A DNA stretch of 64,000 nt from Cyclobacteriaceae bacterium (lineage in GTDB: Bacteria > Bacteroidota > Bacteroidia > Cytophagales > Cyclobacteriaceae), in NCBI GenBank assembly GCA_028285445.1, contig JANQPQ010000034.1, positions 1-64,000 on the forward strand, written 5' to 3'. A model generated the notes under the pieces. That model saw nothing but the letters and a program-made list of their open reading frames with translations. It was not told the origin of the DNA and searched no databases. The translations under genes and the position numbers were made by a program. Below are positions 54,848 to 63,718 of this stretch, piece after piece (position 1 is the stretch's first letter; each line of letters begins with the position of its first letter).

Positions 54848-55927
54848 TTAGAAGGCGCTACAACAGCGGGTGCATGCTGGCATCAAACCACCAGACTTCA
54901 TAAGCTTATTCCGGAAGTTGCTGAGATGACTGGAATTCCAGATCTCTTTCAATGTGTTGTCATAGATATTACCTACTGTGAGATTGTAGCACCTTCCGTG
55001 TGCGGGTATTATGCTCCCATCTGATTTTATCATCAAGGCACGAAAAACATCGTTGCACCTTTTTCCTATTTTCTTTTCAGGTTGATGGTAGAAGGTGTTT
55101 AGCTCTTCAGTCCCATTTAGGTCGGGAGAGAATGAAACTGGAAACGGATATGAACCTTTTTTGATTTCCGCAATTTCAAAAGATAGTTTGGCCAAATCCA
55201 TTTTAGCAATGTCAATTTCTTCCATATTAGAGGCCGTGGCTGGATAGGCATTGCCAAAATGCAAGTTGTGCTCAGCTGCCATCTCGTCTGTGGTAAAATT
55301 CGTGTGCATAAAACCAACCTGTTTTAGCGGGATTCTTTTGAAGTAATTCAGGAACTCCAGCATGTGGCCAATGTTCCATTCTGTAATTACACAAAACACT
55401 GATACCTCTGGCCCCGAAGGTTTTGATAGTATCGCTTCAATGCCTTCTACAGCTTTTTCAAAAGACTGCTTATGACCACGTATTTCATTATGGATTGCCG
55501 GTGGGCCATCAAGTGAAATGAATAGATCATTGAGACCAGCTTCCACCAAGGCATCGGCACTTCGCTTCAAAGTGAGCCCGTTGGTGGTAATAGAGGTGTA
55601 TATATTTCTGGCGTTGGCGTATTGTAGCGACTCTATAAGATGAGGGTAGATGATGGGCTCGGTAAATGCATACCCTAGTTTGATTTTAGGGAAATACTGT
55701 GAGGCTTCATCAATGATCTTGAAGATTAGCTCCCTGGGCATGTTGATGGGATGGGTGCCAACAAGATTCTGGTAGAAATTGCTATCCTGATATTGAACTC
55801 CAACATCACACATTTTGCAATGAAGATTGCATATGTTGTTCACCCCCAGTACTAACCATTCTGGCGGATAGAATAACTTCTTTGGATAAAGCTTTATATT
55901 GGCCTTCTCTATAAGTGAATTGCCCAT
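54848..55927 (-). CDS. Radical SAM protein with SPASM domain
   Basis: The 359-residue protein has the [4Fe-4S] cysteines C33, C37 and C40 in NNICNLHCKMC. Its C-terminal ~80 residues form a SPASM-type extension with CNDVFRALMIKSDGSIIP, CYNLTVGNIYDNTLKEIWNS and CTRCC. SPASM enzymes carry extra clusters and usually modify peptides or proteins, or act on sugars or aminoglycosides. No precursor peptide is visible in the neighbourhood. It starts a three-gene minus-strand unit with the B12 enzyme and the methyltransferase. Confidence 0.88.
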   Translation of the reverse strand: MGNSLIEKANIKLYPKKLFYPPEWLVLGVNNICNLHCKMCDVGVQYQDSNFYQNLVGTHPINMPRELIFKIIDEASQYFPKIKLGYAFTEPIIYPHLIESLQYANARNIYTSITTNGLTLKRSADALVEAGLNDLFISLDGPPAIHNEIRGHKQSFEKAVEGIEAILSKPSGPEVSVFCVITEWNIGHMLEFLNYFKRIPLKQVGFMHTNFTTDEMAAEHNLHFGNAYPATASNMEEIDIAKMDLAKLSFEIAEIKKGSYPFPVSFSPDLNGTEELNTFYHQPEKKIGKRCNDVFRALMIKSDGSIIPAHGRCYNLTVGNIYDNTLKEIWNSSHLSNFRNKLMKSGGLMPACTRCCSAF

Positions 55928-55941
55928 TGCCCTGTTTTACT

Positions 55942-55949
55942 CAAATATA
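55942..55949 (-). promoter_or_regulatory. -7 box for radical-SAM operon
   Basis: On the minus strand this reads TATATTTG, a perfect TAnnTTTG match, 14 bp before the SPASM gene start. A TTG at 15-bp spacing is too close to be a good -33 element, so confidence is moderate. Confidence 0.4.
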
Positions 55950-55984
55950 CTTAAAAGCCCCTAGCAAGGCTGCCTTACCATATC

Positions 55985-56947
55985 ATGGCAAGGGCCATTA
56001 AGCAGTGGATCCGGCGTAAGGTACTCCGGGATTATTTTGGGCAGGAATATTTGTGCTTGCCACTGGAGACCTCAAACCTATTCACTGTCGAAATTTCATT
56101 TGACAACTCCAAAAAACGAATTCCTTTAAATCAGCACCTCTTCCTGGGCTATAAGCCCTTGTTGATTGGGGTCAACTCAAATTCGATTCAAGAAGCGTCA
56201 ACGGCATTAGGAAAGGTTAACCAAATTGGATTGCATTTTCTTTATAAGAACCAAGAGCTTGGCAGGCTTCAACTGGAAAGGGTAGGGATACGCGAATTTG
56301 AAGATGTTACACTGGGCATTTTCAAAGGAATAAGTGCTCATCATAACCTACTACCATGGTGGTGTAGGTTAATGGTTAATTGGTATGAAAGTCGAAAACA
56401 AAAAGCCGCCGGCAACATCGACCTGGACACTGCCCTGTATTCTCAGGTAAGACTGGCCTACGCCCTGCCTCGTAAAATTTCCTTGATCTCACTGGTACAA
56501 TCCGGGCAGCATAACCTATTTCCTACCGATCTACACGGTGAGGTTTCAGATGATATTTACGTAGGGTCTCTCCGCCTGGCCGGCGACGCTTGCAAGCAGG
56601 TGGATGAAATTGGGAAAATACTTTTGGCCGACATGCCCTTGTCATCATATAAGGAGGTTTACGCCTTGGGAAAGAACCACATGCAAAACCCCAGAGGCAG
56701 GGAAAACTTTGCCTTTCTCAAAGAAGATTCTGAGCATCTCAAAATAGCAGTACCCCAGGGTGCCTGTAACTACCGGGAACTGGAGAAAATTGATGCTTTG
56801 GATGTGGGCCTTCATCGGCTTCAGTTTTACAGAGTTATCAATAGCGTACAGCTGCAGGAGCCTGATCAAACGCTGGCCCATATACACTTCTATTATGCTG
56901 ATTGGCGTTTGCGCCAGGGACTAAAGACGGATATCCTAGTGCGGTGA
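55985..56947 (+). CDS. Unknown protein, possible flavin-reductase-like split barrel
   Basis: This 320-residue protein has no signal peptide and no family I can name with confidence. Residues about 155-235 (RLAYALPRKISLISLVQ, HNLFPTDLHGEVSDD) resemble the FMN-binding split barrel of flavin reductases, where PRPVxLVST and NLxPxS are conserved. The N-terminal half is mixed and the C-terminus has HIHFYYADWRLRQ. It is the only plus-strand gene in a 12-kb minus-strand block, divergent from the SPASM gene and convergent with the GT2, overlapping it by 12 bp. A redox role beside radical-SAM enzymes is attractive but only inferred. Confidence 0.6.
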   Translation: MARAIKQWIRRKVLRDYFGQEYLCLPLETSNLFTVEISFDNSKKRIPLNQHLFLGYKPLLIGVNSNSIQEASTALGKVNQIGLHFLYKNQELGRLQLERVGIREFEDVTLGIFKGISAHHNLLPWWCRLMVNWYESRKQKAAGNIDLDTALYSQVRLAYALPRKISLISLVQSGQHNLFPTDLHGEVSDDIYVGSLRLAGDACKQVDEIGKILLADMPLSSYKEVYALGKNHMQNPRGRENFAFLKEDSEHLKIAVPQGACNYRELEKIDALDVGLHRLQFYRVINSVQLQEPDQTLAHIHFYYADWRLRQGLKTDILVR

Positions 56948-57832
56948 TTCTTTAACCATTTTTACCCGAAATAGGGAGAGCAAAATCCTTATCACGGCTT
57001 TTATCCGAAAAGGGTAGGTTACTAGGCTCTTCCAGAAGTAAGCTCTTGCTGTTGAAAATTCCTCTTTCACAAGGAATTCTAAACCAGCCAGGTAATGATT
57101 CATGCTGATCATTCTGTGGCAAGTTTTTGCCGTAATCTGCCCCTTGTCTTTCAACTTGCGCAGGGAGTAAATGTATTCTTCAAATTGCCTGGTGCCAGTG
57201 TGGTTTGAATGATTGTTGCTATGCCTCCTAACCGTTGCAAGTGGCTTATACAAAAGAACGCCACGATAGGCCTGTAATAGTCGGCAGATAAAATCGTGGT
57301 CTCCGCTTTGCAGATTCTCATCGAGCCCACCTAACTCATCAAAACAGACTTTCCTGAAGATGATGGTTTGAGAAGAATAGATAGGGAGTTTATTGTTGAT
57401 GAATTCGGTAAAGAAGTTGGCGGCTTTTTCACCAGTTGCAGTTTGGTAAAGCTGTTGCCTAATTACTCTATCAAACCGAGTAATGCGCACATTACTAAAA
57501 CTAAAATCCGCTTCATTCTTTTGGATAGAGTTTAACTGCAGCTCCAGCTTATCGTCATCCCATAAGTCGTCGGAGTCTATGAATGCGATAAATGGCCGGG
57601 TGGCTTTTTGAATTGCGATATTTCTAAGCTTACTGATCTGGCCACAATGATCTATGCTATGGTATTTTATTCGGGGCTCGTTGAAATTGGCTATTAAAGA
57701 GGCAGTTTCATCATCCGATCCATCATCTAATATTATATACTCGAAATCCTGAAAACTTTGCTGTAATACTGAGATTATTGTTTCACCAATAATTTCCGCG
57801 CGATTGTAAGTTATGGTGATAATGGAGACCAT
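56936..57832 (-). CDS. GT2 family glycosyltransferase
   Basis: The 298-residue GT-A enzyme has the start MVSIITITYNRAE, ILDDGSDDET for nucleotide binding, and the metal site FIDSDDLWDDDK. GDHDFICRLLQAYRG fits the acceptor-side ED/QD region. The C-terminal 60 residues (RAYFWKSLVTYPFRIKAVIRILLSLFR) are hydrophobic and basic, suggesting membrane association. The ATG at 57832 overlaps the flippase stop codon (TGATG); a GTG codon just upstream is an alternative. It is the last gene of the 56.9-64 kb operon. Confidence 0.9.
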   Translation of the reverse strand: MVSIITITYNRAEIIGETIISVLQQSFQDFEYIILDDGSDDETASLIANFNEPRIKYHSIDHCGQISKLRNIAIQKATRPFIAFIDSDDLWDDDKLELQLNSIQKNEADFSFSNVRITRFDRVIRQQLYQTATGEKAANFFTEFINNKLPIYSSQTIIFRKVCFDELGGLDENLQSGDHDFICRLLQAYRGVLLYKPLATVRRHSNNHSNHTGTRQFEEYIYSLRKLKDKGQITAKTCHRMISMNHYLAGLEFLVKEEFSTARAYFWKSLVTYPFRIKAVIRILLSLFRVKMVKESPH

Positions 57833-59043
57833 CACTTATTTGATTTGTCCCTGATGGGTTGAAGGTGCAGGCCTAAGGCCATTACCACCTGTGATAGCAA
57901 GCTGGCACCAAGAGCTCCTTCAATAGAGAAGATGGGAATCAACAGGTAGCTGCCAACTAAATTGATAACTCCAGCTACCAAACCGAATGTTGCTACATCT
58001 TTTTGTTGATAGTTTCTACCAAGCTCATACGCTTTTATTTGGTATGTATAGTAAATCACTACATAAAAGTAGCCAATCACGTAGAGCAAGAAACTCAATT
58101 GGAAGCCATAGAACAGGGCAATAACTAAGTAGATGGCCACGGTACTAACCAGAGTTATTGCAATTCCGGCGGAAATATACTGTATTGCTAACTTCCTCAT
58201 CGAACTGGTTCCCAACCGCATTAAGTTTTTGGCGTAAGGGCGCAGCAGTATACTGGCAAAGACTTGCGAGAATATGAGAAAGCTGAGGTAAACATGGTAC
58301 TGGCCTAGGGTCACCTTATCCATGAATATGGATACGATGTAAAGGTCGGCCCTTGATTGTAGCATTCCAGCGAAACCTACCAGGAAGAATGGAAAAGCAG
58401 CGACGAGCTGGTGCCTGGAACTCCAATTTGGGTTTCCGCTTTCGTTATTTTGCGGGGCAGGTCTGAGTAGGTCCATCGCATAACTGGAAAGCAGCGCTAT
58501 TGCTTTCAAACCCATAGCGACGGCAAACAACATCACAATCAACTGGACAGTTAGCTTCTCACCAAGAAACAGAATTCCACCAGCCAGTATAATCAGGCCC
58601 ATTGCTTCCACCATAATAGAGAGCGTAAAATGCCGATTGTATTGAACTAGTACTTCACAGCTCTGATAAAGAAATCTGCCCAGGGCCCAAACTACCAACC
58701 AAATCTTAATTATTCCGGAAAAATCCCAGAGCAGAATCAGCGTGAGAAAAAGCAGCAGTACAGGCATTCTACTTTTCAGGGACGAGACCCAAAGGCGGGT
58801 AATATTGGAAGGGTTGATGCTAAACTCCCGCAACAGAAATGGTCGGTTGCCCCATGATATAATTGAAAATGCTATTTCCAGGATTACCAGGTAAGCCACT
58901 ACTTCACCCCACATTTGAGCCGAGTGTTTGGCGATTATCAGATAGGAAGTTAGTGCGCTGGTAACTGCAGGGAAAATACTGCTGATGCCTCCTAATGTAA
59001 TCAGCTTTGTACGCTGAAAGTATTTGGATTTTGTCAAACTCAA
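57832..59043 (-). CDS. Wzx/MATE-like polysaccharide flippase
   Basis: The 403-residue protein has about 10-12 TM helices with short loops and no large soluble domain. It fits the polysaccharide-biosynthesis/O-antigen flippase superfamily that moves undecaprenyl-linked sugars across the inner membrane. WGNRPFLLREF and LGQYHVYLSFL are typical loop patterns. The start is TTG at 59043, overlapping the stop of the upstream GT87-like gene (TTGA). It is placed between two glycosyltransferases, as expected for a glycan export unit. Length is slightly shorter than the usual 420-480. Confidence 0.85.
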   Translation of the reverse strand: MSLTKSKYFQRTKLITLGGISSIFPAVTSALTSYLIIAKHSAQMWGEVVAYLVILEIAFSIISWGNRPFLLREFSINPSNITRLWVSSLKSRMPVLLLFLTLILLWDFSGIIKIWLVVWALGRFLYQSCEVLVQYNRHFTLSIMVEAMGLIILAGGILFLGEKLTVQLIVMLFAVAMGLKAIALLSSYAMDLLRPAPQNNESGNPNWSSRHQLVAAFPFFLVGFAGMLQSRADLYIVSIFMDKVTLGQYHVYLSFLIFSQVFASILLRPYAKNLMRLGTSSMRKLAIQYISAGIAITLVSTVAIYLVIALFYGFQLSFLLYVIGYFYVVIYYTYQIKAYELGRNYQQKDVATFGLVAGVINLVGSYLLIPIFSIEGALGASLLSQVVMALGLHLQPIRDKSNK

Positions 59044-60269
59044 ACCTTGGCAGTTTTAGGTTTTTGACCTGTGTTAGAGGAAACTATAACTAAACTAAGC
59101 ACAAAGAACAAAATCAGTAGCCACAACCGAGGGTAGAGAAAAACGGTAGGGAATGCTTCATTCCAAAATAACCCGTATGGGATAAACCCCATAGCCCCGT
59201 AGCTAGTCAGCCAAAATAGACCTAGCTTACCCTCGAGGGCCTTGCCATGACCAATTAGCAGTGTAATAGGGAAAAGTAACAGAATACAGTGGTAAGTAGC
59301 GGAAGCGGGGAGCAAGGTTATTACACCAATTCCGACCAGAGCTAGGATAACCTCAATGTTCTCTTTGCCGAATAGCCTCCATAATTTATAAAAGGTCCAG
59401 AGCATGCAGCTATAGATTACTGCCAGCAACACTGATTTTAGCCAGGGGGCGTTAAGTAATGGCTGGGGATTTAGGCTTTCGTCAAATACAAAGAGTCTGC
59501 TGAATAAGCTATTCCAGGATTGGAATTGGTAGAGAAATCCATGTTGCCCGGAGATCTCACCACCCAGGTGTGCCTGTAGAATGCCTAGATATTGCAAGTT
59601 TAGATCAATGCCGAAATAGAACAACTGTAAAAGAGCCAAAGCCACTAACGTAAGTGTTGCGGCAGTGACTAGCCTCCAGTTCCTGGCAATTAGTAAAACG
59701 GCCAAAAAGATTATGGGCAAGTATTTAATTATAGCCGCAAAGGCCAATAATATGCCAGCCCACCCAAAACTCTTACGTTGGTAATGCCAATAAGCCAGGA
59801 ATACAAGGGTAGAGATAAGTAAGTATACCTGGCCGTTAAGAAAATTATTGGCCATACCAGCTCCTAACAGGAAGATAATTACCGCACTTCGTATCCAGGT
59901 AGTGTTTGCCAATTTCCTAATTAGTACAAGGTGTAGTATTAATAAGCCTAGGTTGACTGCCACCCAAATTCTTTTTGCATGAATCGGATTCAGCATTGCC
60001 AGAGGCGTCATCAAGAATGATGTTATTGGCGGGAATGGTGTAAACTTTCCTTCTTCTTCAATCCCGGCTTCCTTTATTCTTTGGTTGAACCAAGCATCAT
60101 CATATAACAGTGTCAGATCTTCTCCCTGTACTACCATCTGGGCACTAACCAGGTAATTTGGAAAATCATGGTGGACGTGATTCCAGGAAGGCACCAAACC
60201 CCTCCAAATGAAGTAGGCGACTAAAAGCGATAGCAAAATGGCCTCAGCAACGGGCTTCCAATTTGGCAT
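59040..60269 (-). CDS. GT87-like integral membrane glycosyltransferase
   Basis: The 409-residue protein has about ten TM helices. The first loop has HHDFPNYLVSAQMVVQGEDL, followed by YDDAWFNQRI, close to the GT87 (DUF2029) pattern of mannosyl/arabinosyl transferases using polyprenyl-phosphate donors. FTPFPPITSFLMTPLA is the typical following segment. The ATG at 60269 is favoured; the preceding TTG codon at 60275 is possible. It overlaps the flippase gene by 4 nt. Donor and acceptor are unknown. Confidence 0.85.
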   Translation of the reverse strand: MPNWKPVAEAILLSLLVAYFIWRGLVPSWNHVHHDFPNYLVSAQMVVQGEDLTLLYDDAWFNQRIKEAGIEEEGKFTPFPPITSFLMTPLAMLNPIHAKRIWVAVNLGLLILHLVLIRKLANTTWIRSAVIIFLLGAGMANNFLNGQVYLLISTLVFLAYWHYQRKSFGWAGILLAFAAIIKYLPIIFLAVLLIARNWRLVTAATLTLVALALLQLFYFGIDLNLQYLGILQAHLGGEISGQHGFLYQFQSWNSLFSRLFVFDESLNPQPLLNAPWLKSVLLAVIYSCMLWTFYKLWRLFGKENIEVILALVGIGVITLLPASATYHCILLLFPITLLIGHGKALEGKLGLFWLTSYGAMGFIPYGLFWNEAFPTVFLYPRLWLLILFFVLSLVIVSSNTGQKPKTAKV

Positions 60270-60336
60270 TATCAAATTGAGGTAATTTTAAATTGAAACT
60301 AGCCTAAAAAATGACAACAAGCAGCTGTACTTCCGG

Positions 60337-61512
60337 TTATTCATAGATAACTACCTTCTCCCTTGGAGTCCGTGCCATACCCGGAAATGATCGTACTTGA
60401 CGAACATCTGATTGAACTTCCACCGCTGCCAAAACCTCCGTCACTATTTGTTGGGGTGACAGATCCTTCATACAATCAATTTTCCCATTACAGCTAATGG
60501 CATGTTTAGATTTGGGATGAAAAAAACAAGGCGAGCAACTGGTGCCAGCATGGACATTATGAATGGCTGGATTTGAATAACCAAACTGCTGGAAGTGAGT
60601 TGGACCCCAGATGGCAATGGTTGGGGTGCCAAGATATGCCGCCAAATGCAGTGGCCCGCTGTCGTTGGTTATAAACACTGCTGCTGTAGCTAACATATTT
60701 GCTAATTCTAAAATTGTCCAATCCCCAGCTTTGTTATGCGCATTGATTCCGCTCAACCGAAGCTGACTACACAGCTCTTCCACATATTCACGCTCATTCG
60801 CTGTGCCGGTAAAAAAGAATTGCAAGGCTGGGTTTCTATGGTGTAGGGTAAGTACTACTTCCAGGAATTTACCCCGAGGGTATCGTCGTGATAATAGATA
60901 GTTGCTGGCGTTAATGTTAATTAGTACCTGCCCTGGGGTTGCTGTCACTTCATGATACTTCTGAGTATACTGTTGAATTTCAAAGTATACTGCGGCTTTA
61001 CTTACTAATTCTTCCAGCCCCAGGTTGCCAACCGCAAATACCTGATTACCGCCCTTACGCGTATCTGATGATATGTTATCAAATCCGGCTGTTGGACATG
61101 ACCCAGCCATACCGAGCAGAATTCTAAAGATACCAACCAGATTAGAGCACCTCTCAAAGTCAATAACGAATCGCGGCCGCTCTTTTTTTACTAGTAATAA
61201 GAAGTTCAAACATGAACGAAAAAAAGCGAAAACGCCACGATCGAGATAGTGCACGTTGGGGTAACCCAACAACTTCCCAAGATCTTCATTTTCCCTAAAT
61301 GTGCAGAACAAAACCTGAGACTTGCTTACGCCACGGTCTTCCAGGATACTGGTAATGCGGGTGATGCTGCCCATACCCATAAGCTTAACTACAACTACTG
61401 GCGCCGTTCTTTTATCGTGGCTTGAGACTTTCACCAGCCCACCTATCCGCCACAATAGCCACCAGGCGGGGTAAAAAAGTTTGTCAATATTTACCAGCGT
61501 TCGTAGTGTCAT
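60337..61512 (-). CDS. GT9 (heptosyltransferase-family) glycosyltransferase
   Basis: The 391-residue protein has two Rossmann halves (GT-B). The C-terminal half has the GT9 motif LATAAVFITNDSGPLHLAAYLGTPTIAIWGPT. A cysteine-rich loop follows (HAGTSCSPCFFHPKSKHAISCNGKIDCM), like the conserved Cys stretch of heptosyltransferase relatives. The N-terminal half has VVVVKLMGMGSITRI. The ATG at 61512 overlaps the stop of the upstream radical-SAM gene. It may add a heptose-like sugar to a lipid core. Confidence 0.88.
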   Translation of the reverse strand: MTLRTLVNIDKLFYPAWWLLWRIGGLVKVSSHDKRTAPVVVVKLMGMGSITRITSILEDRGVSKSQVLFCTFRENEDLGKLLGYPNVHYLDRGVFAFFRSCLNFLLLVKKERPRFVIDFERCSNLVGIFRILLGMAGSCPTAGFDNISSDTRKGGNQVFAVGNLGLEELVSKAAVYFEIQQYTQKYHEVTATPGQVLININASNYLLSRRYPRGKFLEVVLTLHHRNPALQFFFTGTANEREYVEELCSQLRLSGINAHNKAGDWTILELANMLATAAVFITNDSGPLHLAAYLGTPTIAIWGPTHFQQFGYSNPAIHNVHAGTSCSPCFFHPKSKHAISCNGKIDCMKDLSPQQIVTEVLAAVEVQSDVRQVRSFPGMARTPREKVVIYE

Positions 61513-62906
61513 CAACTCTTAATCCTTTCCCATTGCATGCCAGCCTTAGCAATAAGAGATTTAGCCTTAAGTTTTGCGGCGGCTAATCCCGCTTTGTTTT
61601 CGCGACTTACCTTATAGGAGTTTACCTCATTGATCACCCGACTAAGTGCGTAGTCGTAGTATCTGCGTGAGTAGGTCCGTTCGAAATCTATCTCCCGATC
61701 AGTAGATGAGGACCAATCAAGATTAGTAGTCTGAATATTTTTTGTTTCCTCAAAGAGCTCCGTGCCTTTGATAGGGTATGCCAGGGTGATTGTAAAATGA
61801 TCAGGGTTTGCCTGTTTGAGATGAGTTATGGTTTCCTCAATATCGCTTTCGGTTTCACCAGGGTAGCCAAGCATAATGAAGGTGCCAGCTTCAATGCCTT
61901 TTTCACGGGTCTTCCTTATCATCTCTCTAACCTTTTCCACCTTCACCCGCCTATCCATTTGATCGATCACTTGCTGCGAACCACTTTCCGCCCCAATCCA
62001 TACTCTAAAGCATCCACTTTGAACCAGCAAGTCTATTACCTCTTCATTCATCCGATCAGCTCTGGTTATACACTCATAGGCTAAATCAAGATTCTGTTTC
62101 TGTATTTCTTCTGCGAAAGCTTTCAGCCAACGGTGGTTTATGGTGAAGACATCATCAACAAACCAAATACTATCGGGGTTGTATTGCTTCTTAAGCTGCG
62201 CCAGCTCTTGTACAACAAGCACGGCTGATCGCCGCCGGTAGCTGAGCCCGTAAACTGCTCGACTACACCATTTGCAAGTATAGGGACAGCCGCGCATCGT
62301 GCTTACCGAAATTGCACTTTGCCCATGGGCATTCCTCCAGGCGCTGAAATATTGCTCTAAATCTATCTTGCTTCTGTTGGGTAACGGGAGTTCGTCAATA
62401 TCTGGAATTAGCGATCGTTCGGGATTTATAACGGTTTGGCCTTTTTCATCTTTGTAAGCAATGCCATAGATTTCCTCTACCTGTTCGGGCTTTTCCTCCA
62501 GGGTTGTTATCAGGGCGAGAGTAGATTCCTCACCTTCACCAATTACAATGTAATCAGCACCATAACTAAGCAATTCCTCTGCATTATGGCGAACATCGGG
62601 TCCGCCCAGAAATACAATTGTGTCTTCCAATGCTTGCTGGCTGCGGACAAAATCCAGAATTTTCAGCACCTTAAGTTTAGTCATTAAGTTTACATAGATG
62701 CCAAGGTAATTGGGTTTGGTATTCAGCATATGCTTTTGCAAATCCATTTCCGATTGAAAAGTGGAATCGAAAACTTCGTTGGCTACCTGGTATTGGTCTA
62801 AAAAGGCTGAAATGTAAAGCAAGCCTAGTGGAGGATAAGGCCTCATTATCTCTTGTTCTTTGGCATCTTCATTGAGGAAGTAGCCATGTGTAAGTAGTAC
62901 ACTCAC
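61512..62906 (-). CDS. B12-binding-domain radical SAM protein
   Basis: The 464-residue protein has an N-terminal B12-type domain (about 1-150) with PYPPLGLLYISAFLDQ, FLGGPDVRHNA and VIGEGEES, and a radical-SAM domain with C207, C211 and C214 in MRGCPYTCKWC. VWIGAESGSQQVIDQM and TFIMLGYPGETESDIEE are family motifs. The start is GTG at 62906, overlapping the upstream methyltransferase stop by 4 nt. Related enzymes methylate or cyclise carbon skeletons in hopanoids, fosfomycin-type antibiotics and glycolipids. Here it lies directly between a methyltransferase and a GT9. Confidence 0.9.
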   Translation of the reverse strand: MSVLLTHGYFLNEDAKEQEIMRPYPPLGLLYISAFLDQYQVANEVFDSTFQSEMDLQKHMLNTKPNYLGIYVNLMTKLKVLKILDFVRSQQALEDTIVFLGGPDVRHNAEELLSYGADYIVIGEGEESTLALITTLEEKPEQVEEIYGIAYKDEKGQTVINPERSLIPDIDELPLPNRSKIDLEQYFSAWRNAHGQSAISVSTMRGCPYTCKWCSRAVYGLSYRRRSAVLVVQELAQLKKQYNPDSIWFVDDVFTINHRWLKAFAEEIQKQNLDLAYECITRADRMNEEVIDLLVQSGCFRVWIGAESGSQQVIDQMDRRVKVEKVREMIRKTREKGIEAGTFIMLGYPGETESDIEETITHLKQANPDHFTITLAYPIKGTELFEETKNIQTTNLDWSSSTDREIDFERTYSRRYYDYALSRVINEVNSYKVSRENKAGLAAAKLKAKSLIAKAGMQWERIKS

Positions 62907-63718
62907 GGCGTCGCCCTCCGTGGTTTTAATTCCATGTCGATGAGATAATGATCTGCAGCGGAGGCGCCGTACGAGAGTCTGCCAAAAAAATTTTCAAGTT
63001 TACTAAGGGATCGTAGCCATCTTCTTTTTTTGCGAAAGAAGGAATTGAGGTAGCTGGGAGGGATGAAGAAGCCAACAGCGGCTTTGCTCTTTAGTTGAAA
63101 ATTTTGAGAGAAGGCCGAAAAAAGAGGTTTTGGGTTATGGTAGCTAATAGAGATGTGACTTCCGTTAAATTCGAAAGGTACCGGGCTGGCGGTGAGCCTT
63201 CTTAAGCCCTTACGAAACTGCAGCCTACCAACAAAATATAAAAATTCCCACATACAAAATTTGGGCATTACTACGGCGATAAATCTCCCCCTTGGGTTAA
63301 GCTTTTCTGCGGCAGCATCAGCCAGTGTTTTTAATTCCTCCCGGGAGATGCAATTGAGTCCTCCGAAATTTGAAAAAACAATATCAAATTTTTCATCAGC
63401 GTGAAAGCTTGATAACTCCGTTATGTCCAGTTCGCTAACCCTTACACGACCTTCAAATTCGGTGGCAGCTAATTTGGACGTTGTAGCTTCCAGCATCGCT
63501 GGTGAATAATCTGTCGCCAGTACCGAACACCCCTTGGCTGCCAGATAGATGGCATCTTCACCAGTGCCGCAATTCAGTTCAAGCACTTTTCGGGGGTTGT
63601 CACTTGTAATGACCTCATCCATGTATTTCCACACCCTGTCCCGCTGCATCTTGCCGATTGGACTCGACGAAAACACTTCATCATAACTGGGAGCCATCTG
63701 GTCAAAAACTACACTCAT
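62903..63718 (-). CDS. Class I SAM-dependent methyltransferase
   Basis: The 271-residue protein starts MSVVFDQMAPSYDEVF, a typical small-molecule methyltransferase opening. It has motif I VLELNCGTGEDAIYLAA, motif II-like VLATDYSPAMLEAT, and the IVFSNFGGLNCI motif IV region. The C-terminal half (about 165-271) is basic and may bind a lipid or glycan. It is coupled by 4-nt overlaps at both ends (ATGA and GTGA) to two radical-SAM genes, so the three probably act on one product. Confidence 0.9.
   Translation of the reverse strand: MSVVFDQMAPSYDEVFSSSPIGKMQRDRVWKYMDEVITSDNPRKVLELNCGTGEDAIYLAAKGCSVLATDYSPAMLEATTSKLAATEFEGRVRVSELDITELSSFHADEKFDIVFSNFGGLNCISREELKTLADAAAEKLNPRGRFIAVVMPKFCMWEFLYFVGRLQFRKGLRRLTASPVPFEFNGSHISISYHNPKPLFSAFSQNFQLKSKAAVGFFIPPSYLNSFFRKKRRWLRSLSKLENFFGRLSYGASAADHYLIDMELKPRRATP

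Noticed and set aside
54821-55024. 67-codon plus-strand frame opposite the SPASM gene
   Set aside because: It overlaps the conserved cysteine-rich C-terminus of the SPASM enzyme in antisense.
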